64,000 bases of DNA from Apophysomyces variabilis (Eukaryota; Mucoromycota; Mucoromycetes; Mucorales; Mucoraceae), in assembly GCA_002749535.1 (NCBI GenBank), contig MZZL01000409.1, positions 1,867,608-1,931,607 on the forward strand. Direction: 5' to 3'. The notes beneath the pieces are model-generated. The model was not told where the DNA came from and did not search any database. It worked only from the letters and a program-made list of their open reading frames with translations. Below, piece by piece: positions 34,223 through 43,864 of this stretch (positions are counted from its first letter, which is position 1; every line of letters begins with the position of its first letter). Made by a program: the position numbers and the translations under genes.

Positions 34223-37200
34223 TTATGTGTTTGCCAATCTAATAAAGGGACCTGGTCGTCGATTGGCATAATCTCTCATGTGCAAGAAAACGTGCAAAAT
34301 GTTGGATGCAGCCATAGAGTCTCGATTCCAAAACATGGCCGTACATGATTTGTTAGAGCATGTCAGTACGGCATGAATTTTCGAGCCTTCCTGGCCTCGC
34401 GCATCTTTTCCTTCTTTTGCATTCTGTAAGTTTCGCTTCTGACAGACTGGACATATTTGAGATGTAAGATATTCGTCAATGAGGAACACAAAAGTAGGAG
34501 CCTAACAAAAGCGAGCTTAGTCACTCATGGAATTTTATATAACCGCTTATACCTTTCGTTGTCTGGCTTGTTGTTGCAATTCCTTCAAAATAGCTTTGGT
34601 AGGCGCAGCTTTCCGTCCTTTCATGCTCCCAGAGAATGCTCCATTTCCATAAGCAATAATTATGGGCTTCTCTTTTTCCTCCGGCCGATCATTAGCTGAT
34701 AAAGGGACCCATTTCGAATCACTGGACTTGCATGTGTTTTCCTTGCTATATGACCTATATTTTTTGCTCCCATACAATAGTCTTTTTGCAATTTCGCTCC
34801 GTCCTTTCTGTTTCTTAATATACGACTTGAATCTCAATTTACTGTATCTAGGGGAAGTAATGATATTAGAATTATAACAAAGAAAATCCGCCACACCTTT
34901 GATTTCGGCTAAAAAATTCGGAAATAGTGTCATAGTGTTGTATGCAATATCGAATTGCTATAATCAGCTTTTCCAGATCAGATGTCTTCAACGAAGGTGT
35001 TTTATCAATAAGATCTTTGATGGCTGGTTCTTGCTTGTTATATTTTTCTCGAACTCTTGAGGCATGGTTAAACCCACATAAAGAGTAGTATTCTTCGGTA
35101 CTGGTAGAGCGGACCCGGTGTCGAGAATCATGTGTTCCATCTGCTGCAACAAAAACACTGGCCACTCCAGGATCAACTCCCCAGATCAACGCATCGTCAA
35201 ACTTTCCTTTCATATCTGAAGGTGTAAGTGGCTTCTTTTTCGGGTCGTATGGTGCTTTATATTTTTTAAAAATAAATTCAACGTCGGTGCCATCGGTTCG
35301 TATTTTGTCCCTTCAATGAAAGCGTTAATAGAATCCCACATACGAAATATAAAAATCCTACCAAAATAGCACTTTTTCTGTTTCCAAGTCTTCGATAGTC
35401 CTGTACCCAATTTTTGACATGTCGAACAATTTGAAATACACTTCTCTGGCTTCATCGGGCTTGACAGGTGCCAGAGTATCTCGTAGCCCAGATTTGCACA
35501 TCAGCCGACCAAGCGCTTGGTTATCCATTGTGATATGGCGCATTTGGGTGCTATACACAGGCAACATTGTAAATCTTCTCATGCCCCGTGGGTCTGTATG
35601 TTTTTCAGGTTTAAATATCCCAGCATCAATCGCATCCCCTGTCTCCTTGATAAATTCCTGCAGTTTCGACAGAGCTGTTTCCGATATACGAGCGAATTTC
35701 TTTGCCAGAGAAAGTTTCTCTCGCTTTCTGATGGCTATCCTAACATTCACTTCGAGGCTTTTCACGAGTCGCTTTGGCAGTTTCTCTTTGTCGAGGACCT
35801 AAGATATCGTCAGCTCATGTTAAGTTTGAATACCGTTGTCGACATACCTTATCTACCATTCGATGAATGTACCCTGGGGAGACGTACTTTTGAGCTGTGG
35901 GCTCGGCAATAAATATCTTTTGTTCAAGACGCTTAAGCACTTGAAAGAACCAAGGAAGGAAGAGGTGGGGCTCCGCATTGAGTTTTGTCTCGTCAATTTC
36001 CGTAATACCTATTGACTGCTGTAGAAACTCGACGCAAGACTTGACATAATCACGATTGTGTCTATTGTCTGTAATGCTTTTGGGCCAGGGCGCTTCTGTA
36101 CCACATGCTTTTTTGTATACAAAGTTTGCCAATAATCTTCGCTCCGCCACGGTGGATTTCCATCGGAATGCTTCATCCTTGTCGTCAGACATGCGGACTA
36201 AAAGATATTGAATTGTCTTTGGCTCGAAGTTTGCTGTCAAGTGATTTCGGATTGCTTCCTCGTACTCTTGTGCAGCGGAGGAGATTACGGTCATGTAACC
36301 TCTGGACCGGAATTTTGTTTCTTTATATTCAGGGACAGAGACCTTGAAACGCAGATAAGCTTCTTGAAGACTTTCATTGGCATTTTTCCCCTCGCCGGCA
36401 ACCATAGAAAATATACTGTAGCATAGGTCATGCGTAATGGGTGGAATATTCTGATTTTCGGAGAGTAGTTGAACAAAGAAGAAGTTGGCAAACAGCGAAC
36501 CAACATAAGTCACATCTCGTATGTGTTTGACAACATCTTCGATGGACCTGACAAACTCCGCAGAACGACAGGTGTTTGCCAATGACGTCTTGATGACACT
36601 TGTTCGCTTGAAGTTTTTTGGTGGCTTCCTTTTCTTCGCATGGTCTTGGCAGAGCTTACTTGTCCTCCGTTGATGGTCTGTTCCACCGCAAGTACTGCAC
36701 CGTAAAGTACTGCCTGATGCAATTCTCTTTTCTTGCTTGTCTTCCTGTAATTTAGCTTTTGCATCAAATTTCGCATTCCGCTTAGCATAAGCCTTCTCAG
36801 CCTTGACCAATGCTTTTGACTTTTTGCCCGTGGATGGCCCCGGATCATAGCCTGCGTCCAAAGTAGCTTCTGTCGGTGGCACTATCGCCATGTTAAGGCC
36901 AATGGAAATTCAATGAAACACTGTGAAATAGATACCTATTTTTAACGTCTGCAGTTGTTCGTCTGCCCATGTTCCTTGCTTAGGACTGAAGGTGTCTTGA
37001 AAATCCTCCTCCAACGTGTCATTTGCTTTCTCTTTCCCTTTTCCTTTTGAGATTCCTACTATGGGTAAAATGTGAGTGTAATGGAATATGTTATAGCTTG
37101 TTCTGCTCTTACGGAGTTTGGCCAGATCTTGTGGTACAATGGATGGCCGATTGTTTTCGTCCAAATCTGTAATTTCGTTTTTTGTGCCTTTGTATTGCCA

Positions 37201-37443
37201 GTATTCCTTCATTAACTCAAATAATATAACTCAAGAAAAGTATGACATACCACTTTGCTCTTCTGAGCTTGGATCTTCTGGAGCCTGGATGATATCTTTC
37301 TGATCGATGCAAGAAGTAGACACAGTTTCTGAGGGATCTGGCTCTACTTGTAGCCTGTTTGTTCGGGTAAAGAATGATGTAATCAAGGTCTGGTTTGGAG
37401 GTAATGGTTTGGAATTAATTCTAGGGCGTTTGCGAGGAGGCAT
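34223..37443 (-). CDS. Fanzor (eukaryotic TnpB-like RNA-guided nuclease), intact frame
   Basis: Seven exons join to exactly 968 codons (967 aa plus stop): 37443-37251, 37187-36936, 36881-35848, 35798-35362, 35310-34897, 34847-34553, 34501-34223. N-terminus: basic PPRKRPR (NLS-like) and QTLITSFF at 18-25 (PIP-box-like). A CxxC knuckle lies at about 210-229. Residues 639-657 read WDKIRTDGTDVEFIFKKYK, as expected before RuvC. RuvC-I is IWGVDPGV with D685. At the usual RuvC-II position the sequence is IIAYGNGAFS (about 839-848) without glutamate; instead DEYLTS gives E885, as in Fanzors with a relocated glutamate. The zinc ribbon is C892/C895 and C923/C928. RuvC-III is NRDSMAASNI with D936. All key residues are kept, so it may be active. 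Fanzors use a guide RNA to cut DNA and are carried by eukaryotic transposons. Function here is inferred. Confidence 0.92.
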
Positions 37444-37900
37444 GGTTAAACAACAGGGAAGAAAGGAAGAATGAACAGATGCGAAAAAAAAAGGAAAACC
37501 ATTGCCACCATGATTGTGACGACATAAAAACAGAAGACCTATCAGTTCTGTTTCGAGAATAAAGACACGAAACATCCTTTGACAATAGATAACCTATGCC
37601 TGTTGTATATGAACAGAACCTCAGTAGATTCCCAGAAGACCTATTTCACGACAACAAATGCTGTTGTAGAAATCTGTATCTAAACTATAAGTAAGCATAA
37701 CGATGGTTGATTGAAGTTTGAGACACAGCTTATGAGGCAGGCAACCCATTAACATCAACGATGCATTGCTCTATTATTGCACACGACGCAATCATCCCGA
37801 GAAATCTCAATCGTCTACTCTAGCTCGCCTAAAGAACGCATGTTCATGAATCTCATTGATCCTAATCAACTGCACATGCTTTACAATATACATGATGTCA
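37444..37900. other. Spacer between Fanzor and Helitron remnant
   Basis: AT-rich; it must hold the Fanzor promoter. No TATA box was obvious. An in-frame extension of the Fanzor frame (to 37575) exists, but the ATG at 37443, directly before the basic NLS-like start, is the better choice. Confidence 0.4.
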
Positions 37901-38530
37901 CGTAAATTCTCCTATGCATTGTTTTCATCGCCGGGGATGACTACGGATACATACCTGCATAAAGGCAGGACAATATCCAGTCTGAAAAAGCAAATGGCCT
38001 TATTCAAAAGAATAAATCTGACATGAATGTGAAAGTATAAGAACCTCCTACAGCATTTACGATGGACTCATCAAGCTGAACACCCATGGATGAAAATGCA
38101 AAGACGTTATTGTATGCCCTAATGTTCAGTCTGAACTGCTTTCCTGCCTCAGTATCAGCCGTAAGCAATCTAAGCAAAGGTTCTGGAGGTGGGGATAAGG
38201 GCGGAAGTCTTATCTTTCCCTGACGACAGCACATGTTGAAGACAGGGTGTTCCATACTGGAGCGATGCGCTCTCTCCCCACAGCCACATAGTGGCGCCAC
38301 AATGTTGGCAATTAGCCTGACGTGAAGATAGGATATGTCTGCGATTGATGATCTCACGCCCACGAATGTTAGTTTTGAGAAAAGTACTATAACAGGCTAT
38401 CCTATTACTATCAATAGGTGCATCCTGGACAGAAGCAGTCAAAAAAAACGCCTCAGTTTCCGATTCCTCATGAGGAAGATCATTGCGATCATTGACATGC
38501 TGACTATCTTCAGCTTCTACAAAACTTAAT
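37900..38530 (-). pseudogene. Helitron Rep/helicase-like N-terminal region, frameshifted
   Basis: Minus strand. An acidic linker precedes CQHCGATMWL (frame of 38442-38170). Then ERAHRSSMEHPVFNMCCRQG, RLPPLSPPPEPLLRLLTA and FRLNIRAYNNVFAFSSMGVQLDES continue in another frame (38363-38004). These are the conserved signatures (CxxCGA-x-W...ER, CCxxGK-like, FRxxIRxYN...AFxSxG) that precede the Rep domain of Helitron helicase proteins. The change of frame between TMWL and ER is a small indel. GYCPAFMQ near 37950 may be the continuing PAFMQ-type motif. No Rep HUH motif or helicase was found, so the element is truncated. Confidence 0.75.
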
Positions 38531-39561
38531 CGAATACAACGTCTTAATGAAGAAGAATCTCATAAAATTTGCGCACTATAATTTCCACGTCATGTTGATT
38601 TATCTACCTTCTGGCAGTCCTAATACTGAAAAACTGTCCGTTTGGAGCACTGCGTGCAAGATTTCTGGGATTACAGGGACATAAGCGGCTTGTAATTCGG
38701 GAATGGGTGGTAAGATTGCAGTGACTACAGCGTGTTGGCATCTTTTCGTCAATAAGGTTATTGTTATAAAACGTATATATGGAACAAAGAGGACGTAAAG
38801 TCTTTTGAAAAAGAAGTGTAGAAGTTTTATCGTCCCTCCTTTTTATCAGCAGAGCAGAAAAAGCAATTAAGGTTGAGACAATAGTGACAAACTGCCTTTT
38901 ATGTATTAAAATTTGAGGCTGTACAGCAAGTGAACTGCCTTTTTTGTGAGTTACGATTTTACTTTGCTATTTTATTATGACCAGCTTTGGTTTGCTCGCT
39001 TCGCAGCGCACCAATGCTTCCCCACCCAGCCCCCCAACCCCCCACGCCGCCCACACCGCCCACCACCCACCGCCCACCGCCCGCCCGTTTGGTGTTGGAT
39101 AAGGGCATATTCAATTGGCAATAACAAAATGAAAATACAATCATTCAAGATCCCAGTTTCCCGAAGACTTGACTCCAAAAATTCAGGTTGACATGCTATG
39201 AAGAAGCTACAGGCGATTGCAATGTTGTCGTCAATATCAGTGATAGCATTATCATCATCAGCAACAGCAGTAAGAGGAATACTAAAATGAAACATACATT
39301 AATATTCAGCAAAGTAAAAGCATTCTGGAAAACTATACTATATCTATTCAGTTGAGGAATATTAAGACGCAGAGTCAGCTCCCTTCCCTCAGTATCAATG
39401 TGACATTAGATATGACGACCATCACTGTACTCTTCATCTATTCCACTGAAGCCAACACTATTACTATGTATATAAGTTAATCGAGAATACATATATGATG
39501 AAGCTATTGTAATTTGAAATTGTTTATATCTTTGAAATTACCTATGCATGACAGATGCTTC
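38531..39561. other. Helitron-internal or decayed sequence with a C-rich block
   Basis: No coding sequence could be assigned between the two Helitron coding pieces. It contains the C-rich/G-rich block at about 39010-39090 (listed separately) and AT-rich DNA. It may be intronic sequence of the Helitron gene or an insertion. Confidence 0.35.
39010..39090 (-). repeat. G-rich block with G-quadruplex potential (minus strand)
   Basis: On the plus strand the block is made of CCCACC, CCGCCC and CCCCCC units. The minus strand therefore has many GGG runs separated by 1-4 bases, enough for several overlapping G-quadruplexes. It is strikingly GC-rich compared with its AT-rich flanks. Confidence 0.8.
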
Positions 39562-39909
39562 TTAAGGTTGAGTACTGTTATTTGCCAACAAAGAAGATGG
39601 ACCAACTATAGAAGCCAATACAGGAGATAAATCAGGCGGTCCCTGTAGAAAAGTGTGAGTAACAGTCGTATAATGAAATGGGCAAAGCTCGCTATGAATA
39701 TCAGCATGATCAACTCCATTGCAATGGGAGCAATGAGCAGCCAAAGGCTCATTCATCGGAGCAATGCCACTGCTATGTGGAGTAATTGTGACAAACTGGA
39801 AGAACTGAGGATTGGAATCTTTAGCGTGCAATCTAGCAGGGTTAGCTTGACATAACCTACTGGTTGACCGAGAATGGTCAGTTCCAAAGCATGAAGGGCA
39901 AAATGGCAT
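39562..39909 (-). CDS. N-terminal exon of the Helitron-type ORF with two zinc-knuckle motifs
   Basis: A frame of 115 codons begins MPFCPSCFGTDHSRS at 39909. It carries two related knuckles: C-P-S-C-F-G-T-D-H...LC near the start and C-S-H-C-N-G-V-D-H...LCP about 55 residues later. The first is clearly related to the knuckle at about residue 210 of the Fanzor (C-x2-C-x-G-T-D-H-x-R-x-T-S-x-L-C-Q). The position upstream of the Helitron Rep-type sequence on the same strand suggests it is the 5' exon of that gene. It ends in a Ser/Pro-rich stretch and a stop at 39562. Without the connecting exons it is best regarded as part of a broken gene. Confidence 0.55.
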   Translation of the reverse strand: MPFCPSCFGTDHSRSTSRLCQANPARLHAKDSNPQFFQFVTITPHSSGIAPMNEPLAAHCSHCNGVDHADIHSELCPFHYTTVTHTFLQGPPDLSPVLASIVGPSSLLANNSTQP

Positions 39910-41384
39910 AATAAGAAAGCAAACAATTGATTCTTGTAAAGAGTCTGAAGATGAAGAAGCATAAACAGAGGAAAAATACTATGATGCTTACGCATACCTC
40001 TCTTTTTTTTCAAGGTACCTTCTTAATGCAATTGGAAAGTAGAAAGAGTAGCCTTCCTAATATATTCGCTAATTTTCAAATATGGAAATGAGTTTGAAAA
40101 GGCGACTCAAATGAAACTCTCTGCGAATGAGGCAGCAACGGTATCTGAAAAGTTTGCCTTGAATGGAAGTTTGTGGTCCTCCAACACCTTTTATGTGGGG
40201 CCCAACACCAAAATGACATTTTTTTAGTAAAGGTGAGAGAGAGAGAAGAGAGAGAGATAATGTAGAGAAGAGAGAGAGAAGAGAGTAGAGAGAGAGAGAC
40301 TAATCACTAATCACTAATCACTAATAAATTCAGTCCTGTTAAGGAACATATTTGCTATTGACCATAATCGCCTTCAGAACACTGTCTAACTTACAAATAT
40401 ATTATACTGAAACCTTTCCGATTCATAGTAAATCCCACTAATAGGAAATCTTGAATTGCCAGAAACTCTATGAGTGACCTTTTCGCTCGCCCAATCACAG
40501 GGCCGCGGTAGAAAGGACCCTGATGCAAAAAAACTTTAATGACGGAAAGAAAATTCCGCAATCTTTTGAATCTTTTAAAACCGCATCAAGCCAATCAACA
40601 AACATAGTCCATTCACCGTATGATATAAAATACGTCATACCGTGACCTAGAAGTTGGTTTGGGGAAACAGGCGACAAAACGTAAGCGTTTTGAATAGTTT
40701 GTGTAACATAACCCGTACGTACAAGTATGATATCTCGCCTTGTACCTTAGCACGAGAGTCCGACGTTTTATAGGGAAAAAGGAGAGGCGTTTTTTCCATC
40801 CGCTTGCTGTTATCGCTGCTCTTAGTCACTGCTTCCCTCTTCCTCTTATTTTCACTTCTTTCCAGCAATGAACTGTGCAATATGTAGCTTGTCGTTACAT
40901 AGATGGTCTTATTTTCAAAGTTCAGATGAATCACATGTGCAACGTAAATCAAATTTAACCCTTATAGCACACAAAGCTACGTTCGCTTATATTGCCCGTA
41001 ACCTTTGAAGGAGGGACCAGATAAAGTCTCCCCTTCAATGGTTTCCTTTAGCAGCAGCTAACATTATGCTTTGAGTTCTGCAGATTTATATACAAATGTT
41101 TGTTAAAGCCTGAAGATATAATCTATCACAGATAAAGTCTTTTTGTTCGGCGTGTTGTTTCAGACATTACGGGCTATATATGCAATTAATAAGAAAATGA
41201 CTTAATAGTCTAGCACTAAACAGGGTCGGACTGGAAGAAGAAATACCGGTTGTGTAGGTTGGTATATGCTAGAATTTCTTGCAGATAACTGTTAGGATGC
41301 TCATGAGGCGTGACGTGCAGCAACGCGAATTTAGCTTTGCTTGGAAGCATTGATCCGTCCGTTGCTGTACAACACCACTTCGTC
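39910..41384. other. Spacer with short repeats and an unrecognised minus-strand gene candidate
   Basis: Contains a GA-rich microsatellite (about 40226-40300) followed by four near-copies of ACTAATC (about 40291-40325). A minus-strand candidate at 40495-40952 could be two exons joined across about 40743-40651, reading KTSDSRAK to GHGMTYFISYGEW. I know no matching family, so it is left uncalled. Confidence 0.4.
40226..40326. repeat. GA microsatellite plus ACTAATC minisatellite
   Basis: A purine-only GA/GAA tract (gagagagagagaagagagag-like) is interrupted by short TA-containing breaks. It passes directly into tandem 7-mers ACTAATC (at least three perfect copies, a fourth partial). It lies to the right of the Helitron-type exon and may mark an old element boundary. 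Confidence 0.75.
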
Positions 41385-43472
41385 ATGACAAAAAAAATGA
41401 GATCAAAACTAGAACGGCACTTAATGGAAAACATGTTCGACCGATCGTTGTTTTCCGACTTAACCCTCGTTTTTCTTCATCCTGCATTTCCCGTTGCAAT
41501 GCGATTTGACGTCCATAAGGCCATCGTATGCCAATCTCCCTTCTTTTACCGATTGCTGAAAAACTTAGACAGCATCCCTCACTTGGATAAGGAGGTTACT
41601 ATGGCGTCGGGCGATGCTGTTACCACTTTAACAATAGACTTGGTTCAGGCACTCTTGCACCGGAAGTTTGTACTAGCCCCGTTTCAACACATAGTGCGCC
41701 GTAAATGGCAAAAGCCAGGTAACGCGCCAGGAAGCCAAACCTGCCATCTTTTGGCATCCCATATCCGTTTTACCATCCAGTGGCTGTATCTACACGACAC
41801 ATCGGATATGATCAAGAATATGAAAGACGAAGATACGTTGCGGATTTTACTAGTCGCTATTCTTTTCGACCTCGATGATCTGGCGCAAATGTGTGTGGAG
41901 CGATATATTTCTGACCAGCTATCTATCAAAACAATAACAAGGGATCTTGAATATATATGCCAGTTGCCTCGATCGCACCCAAGCTATCTCCAGCTACGAG
42001 AGGCTGCACTGCTACTACTTTTTCGACATGGGCCGGAAGATGCCGCCTCATTGGCATCACTACCAGTGGATTACATGGCTGATGTATTAAGTGCAGACCT
42101 CCTATTTGTTGAAAGTGAGTACGAGAGGTACTGTCTATTGAGAAAGGTACTCGTTTGCTTCATGCAATCGGTGGGAAAGATTACCTGGACACGTTCAGGA
42201 CCTGTGGATCAAGAAAACAAACGACTGTCTGGATTTGTACGTCCCCTCTCCAAGATACAGTCTGTAAAAGAAAAACCAGAGAGCCTGACAGCTGAAACAG
42301 TGCGATCACGCAAGCGCAAACGGATTCCTTCGCAGGAATTAATCGATGCTGATACCTCGTCTTACGAAAGGTCACGACCCAAATTATCACGCATTAGCTT
42401 CTCGTCATGTGTACCGTTTGAAAAGCTGATAGCAGATGCTTCATCAGGAGGAGTTATTGACAAAGCTACTGTACTCTCATACCTCTTACGTACGACGGTA
42501 AACTATAGCAACATGACATTTGATCAGCTTACTACTGTCCGAAACGACGGAATTGTAGATGAAGGGACGGTTTTCCGTGCGTTATGGCAACGTGAAGCAC
42601 TTGAACGAATTATATTTCCGTTTAATTTTCGACAAAGTCAACTTGTGAAAGATAACGAGGATGAAAAAGCGGAATCGCACCATGAAAGGAGCATAGCCTT
42701 GAACGAATACTTCGATGTTGACAACTCCGAAAGTCAAGAACGGAGACGGCGTATACTGCTTGGCATGCCACGATTCCGATTTCGAGTTTCCTTTGTAGTG
42801 ACGCAGCCATCTATTGAAAACGGATGGTTACCAGACGAAAGCTATTCTATTCACACCGAAGATTCGGAGTTCCTGGATACATCTAGCGAAGTCTCTACAT
42901 GTCCATCGGATGCGACAGGTGAAGAAGCTAGTCAAGTATTGATGAATACATTCTATTCCCGAGCAGAAACCGTCCTTGGCACAGTTTACCGAGTTCAAGC
43001 AAGAGTTCAGGCGATGCCTTCTCATTTATTGTACATACAAGGTAAAGAAGAAAAAATTGAAGATGAGAAACGCGAAAACACGGACACAAAACAAGTTCTG
43101 GTTTGCCGATTTGAACTTCAACGGGAGACAAGTCTTACAACGGAAGAAGATAATGTGTCAAATGAAGCGAATCCGCATCATTCGCCATATGAGGCCGGTG
43201 GAAATGGCAACGGCAAGTCGGAGGTGACGACGAAAATGACAAAAATACGATATTCGATCTTTTGTCTTAACCGACATAAAAGCCTATTGGAAGGGGATAG
43301 AGTGGATCCGGAGGACCGCATTCTGTTGCCGGCGACGGAACAAACGGAGAAGGAACAAAGTGAATCTTCATCGGGGTATGTGGATCAAGTTGTGATGGAT
43401 GCCAGTGATGAGGGGGACATTGTCATTGATGCAATGGTTGCATTGGAAATCTTCAAGTTCGAAAAAGTCTAG
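41385..43472 (+). CDS. BTB/POZ-domain protein
   Basis: A single long exon encodes about 695 aa from the ATG at 41385; the frame stays open upstream to about 41310 but without an ATG. The N-terminal part has a BTB fold: DRSLFSDLTLVFLHP, then FDVHKAIVCQSPFFYRLL and later IRFTIQWLYLHD. A BACK-like helical region follows (DDLAQMCVERYISDQL...). The middle is basic (RSRKRKRIPSQ), the C-terminal half is acidic and of unknown fold. BTB proteins often recruit cullin-3 ubiquitin ligases or form dimers. A germ-cell-less or similar role is possible but not shown. No intron was needed. Confidence 0.75.
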   Translation: MTKKMRSKLERHLMENMFDRSLFSDLTLVFLHPAFPVAMRFDVHKAIVCQSPFFYRLLKNLDSIPHLDKEVTMASGDAVTTLTIDLVQALLHRKFVLAPFQHIVRRKWQKPGNAPGSQTCHLLASHIRFTIQWLYLHDTSDMIKNMKDEDTLRILLVAILFDLDDLAQMCVERYISDQLSIKTITRDLEYICQLPRSHPSYLQLREAALLLLFRHGPEDAASLASLPVDYMADVLSADLLFVESEYERYCLLRKVLVCFMQSVGKITWTRSGPVDQENKRLSGFVRPLSKIQSVKEKPESLTAETVRSRKRKRIPSQELIDADTSSYERSRPKLSRISFSSCVPFEKLIADASSGGVIDKATVLSYLLRTTVNYSNMTFDQLTTVRNDGIVDEGTVFRALWQREALERIIFPFNFRQSQLVKDNEDEKAESHHERSIALNEYFDVDNSESQERRRRILLGMPRFRFRVSFVVTQPSIENGWLPDESYSIHTEDSEFLDTSSEVSTCPSDATGEEASQVLMNTFYSRAETVLGTVYRVQARVQAMPSHLLYIQGKEEKIEDEKRENTDTKQVLVCRFELQRETSLTTEEDNVSNEANPHHSPYEAGGNGNGKSEVTTKMTKIRYSIFCLNRHKSLLEGDRVDPEDRILLPATEQTEKEQSESSSGYVDQVVMDASDEGDIVIDAMVALEIFKFEKV

Positions 43473-43864
43473 TAGTGTTACCTACTGAAAATAAAGAAGT
43501 GATCTGCATTTGTATCCCCGACACCTGTCACACAAATGATGGTAAAATTAAAGGAGTACCGAGAGAGAGAGAGAGAGCGATCTTTAACCATTCTGTCAAT
43601 AAACGAATGGCTTTGCTTTTTCGTAGTATAATGTACCCGGGATATGATTTTCAAAGAAAAAAAAAAAGAGAAAGTAGGATAAACGGCGTTAAATCCGGTG
43701 ACATATAAACTCTGGAAAGCTGATGTTTTTGTACTAGAAAGTCAACTATTCCGATTTTAGCAAGTGGAAAAAAGGTTAAAAAAGGCCTTGAATCCAGAAC
43801 CCATTCTCACGAACTTTTTTTTTTCTTTTCTTTTTTCTTCTTTTGTTCTTATATTTCTTTGTAA
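43473..43864. other. Short spacer with GA repeat and poly-pyrimidine tract
   Basis: A (GA)n run lies at about 43561-43578, and a long T/C-rich tract at 43816-43860 directly precedes the next ATG. The latter is typical of a transcription start region in these fungi. Confidence 0.5.

Noticed and set aside
38959..39295. Gly-rich frames on the minus strand
   Set aside because: They come from the G-rich block and have no family motif; low complexity alone explains them.
40291..40325. Possible CRISPR-like array (ACTAATC repeats)
   Set aside because: The repeats are 7-mers directly adjacent to each other, without spacers; it is a minisatellite.
43475..43708. Frame after the BTB gene
   Set aside because: Low-complexity and charged, with no motif; it lies in the 3' flank with GA repeats.
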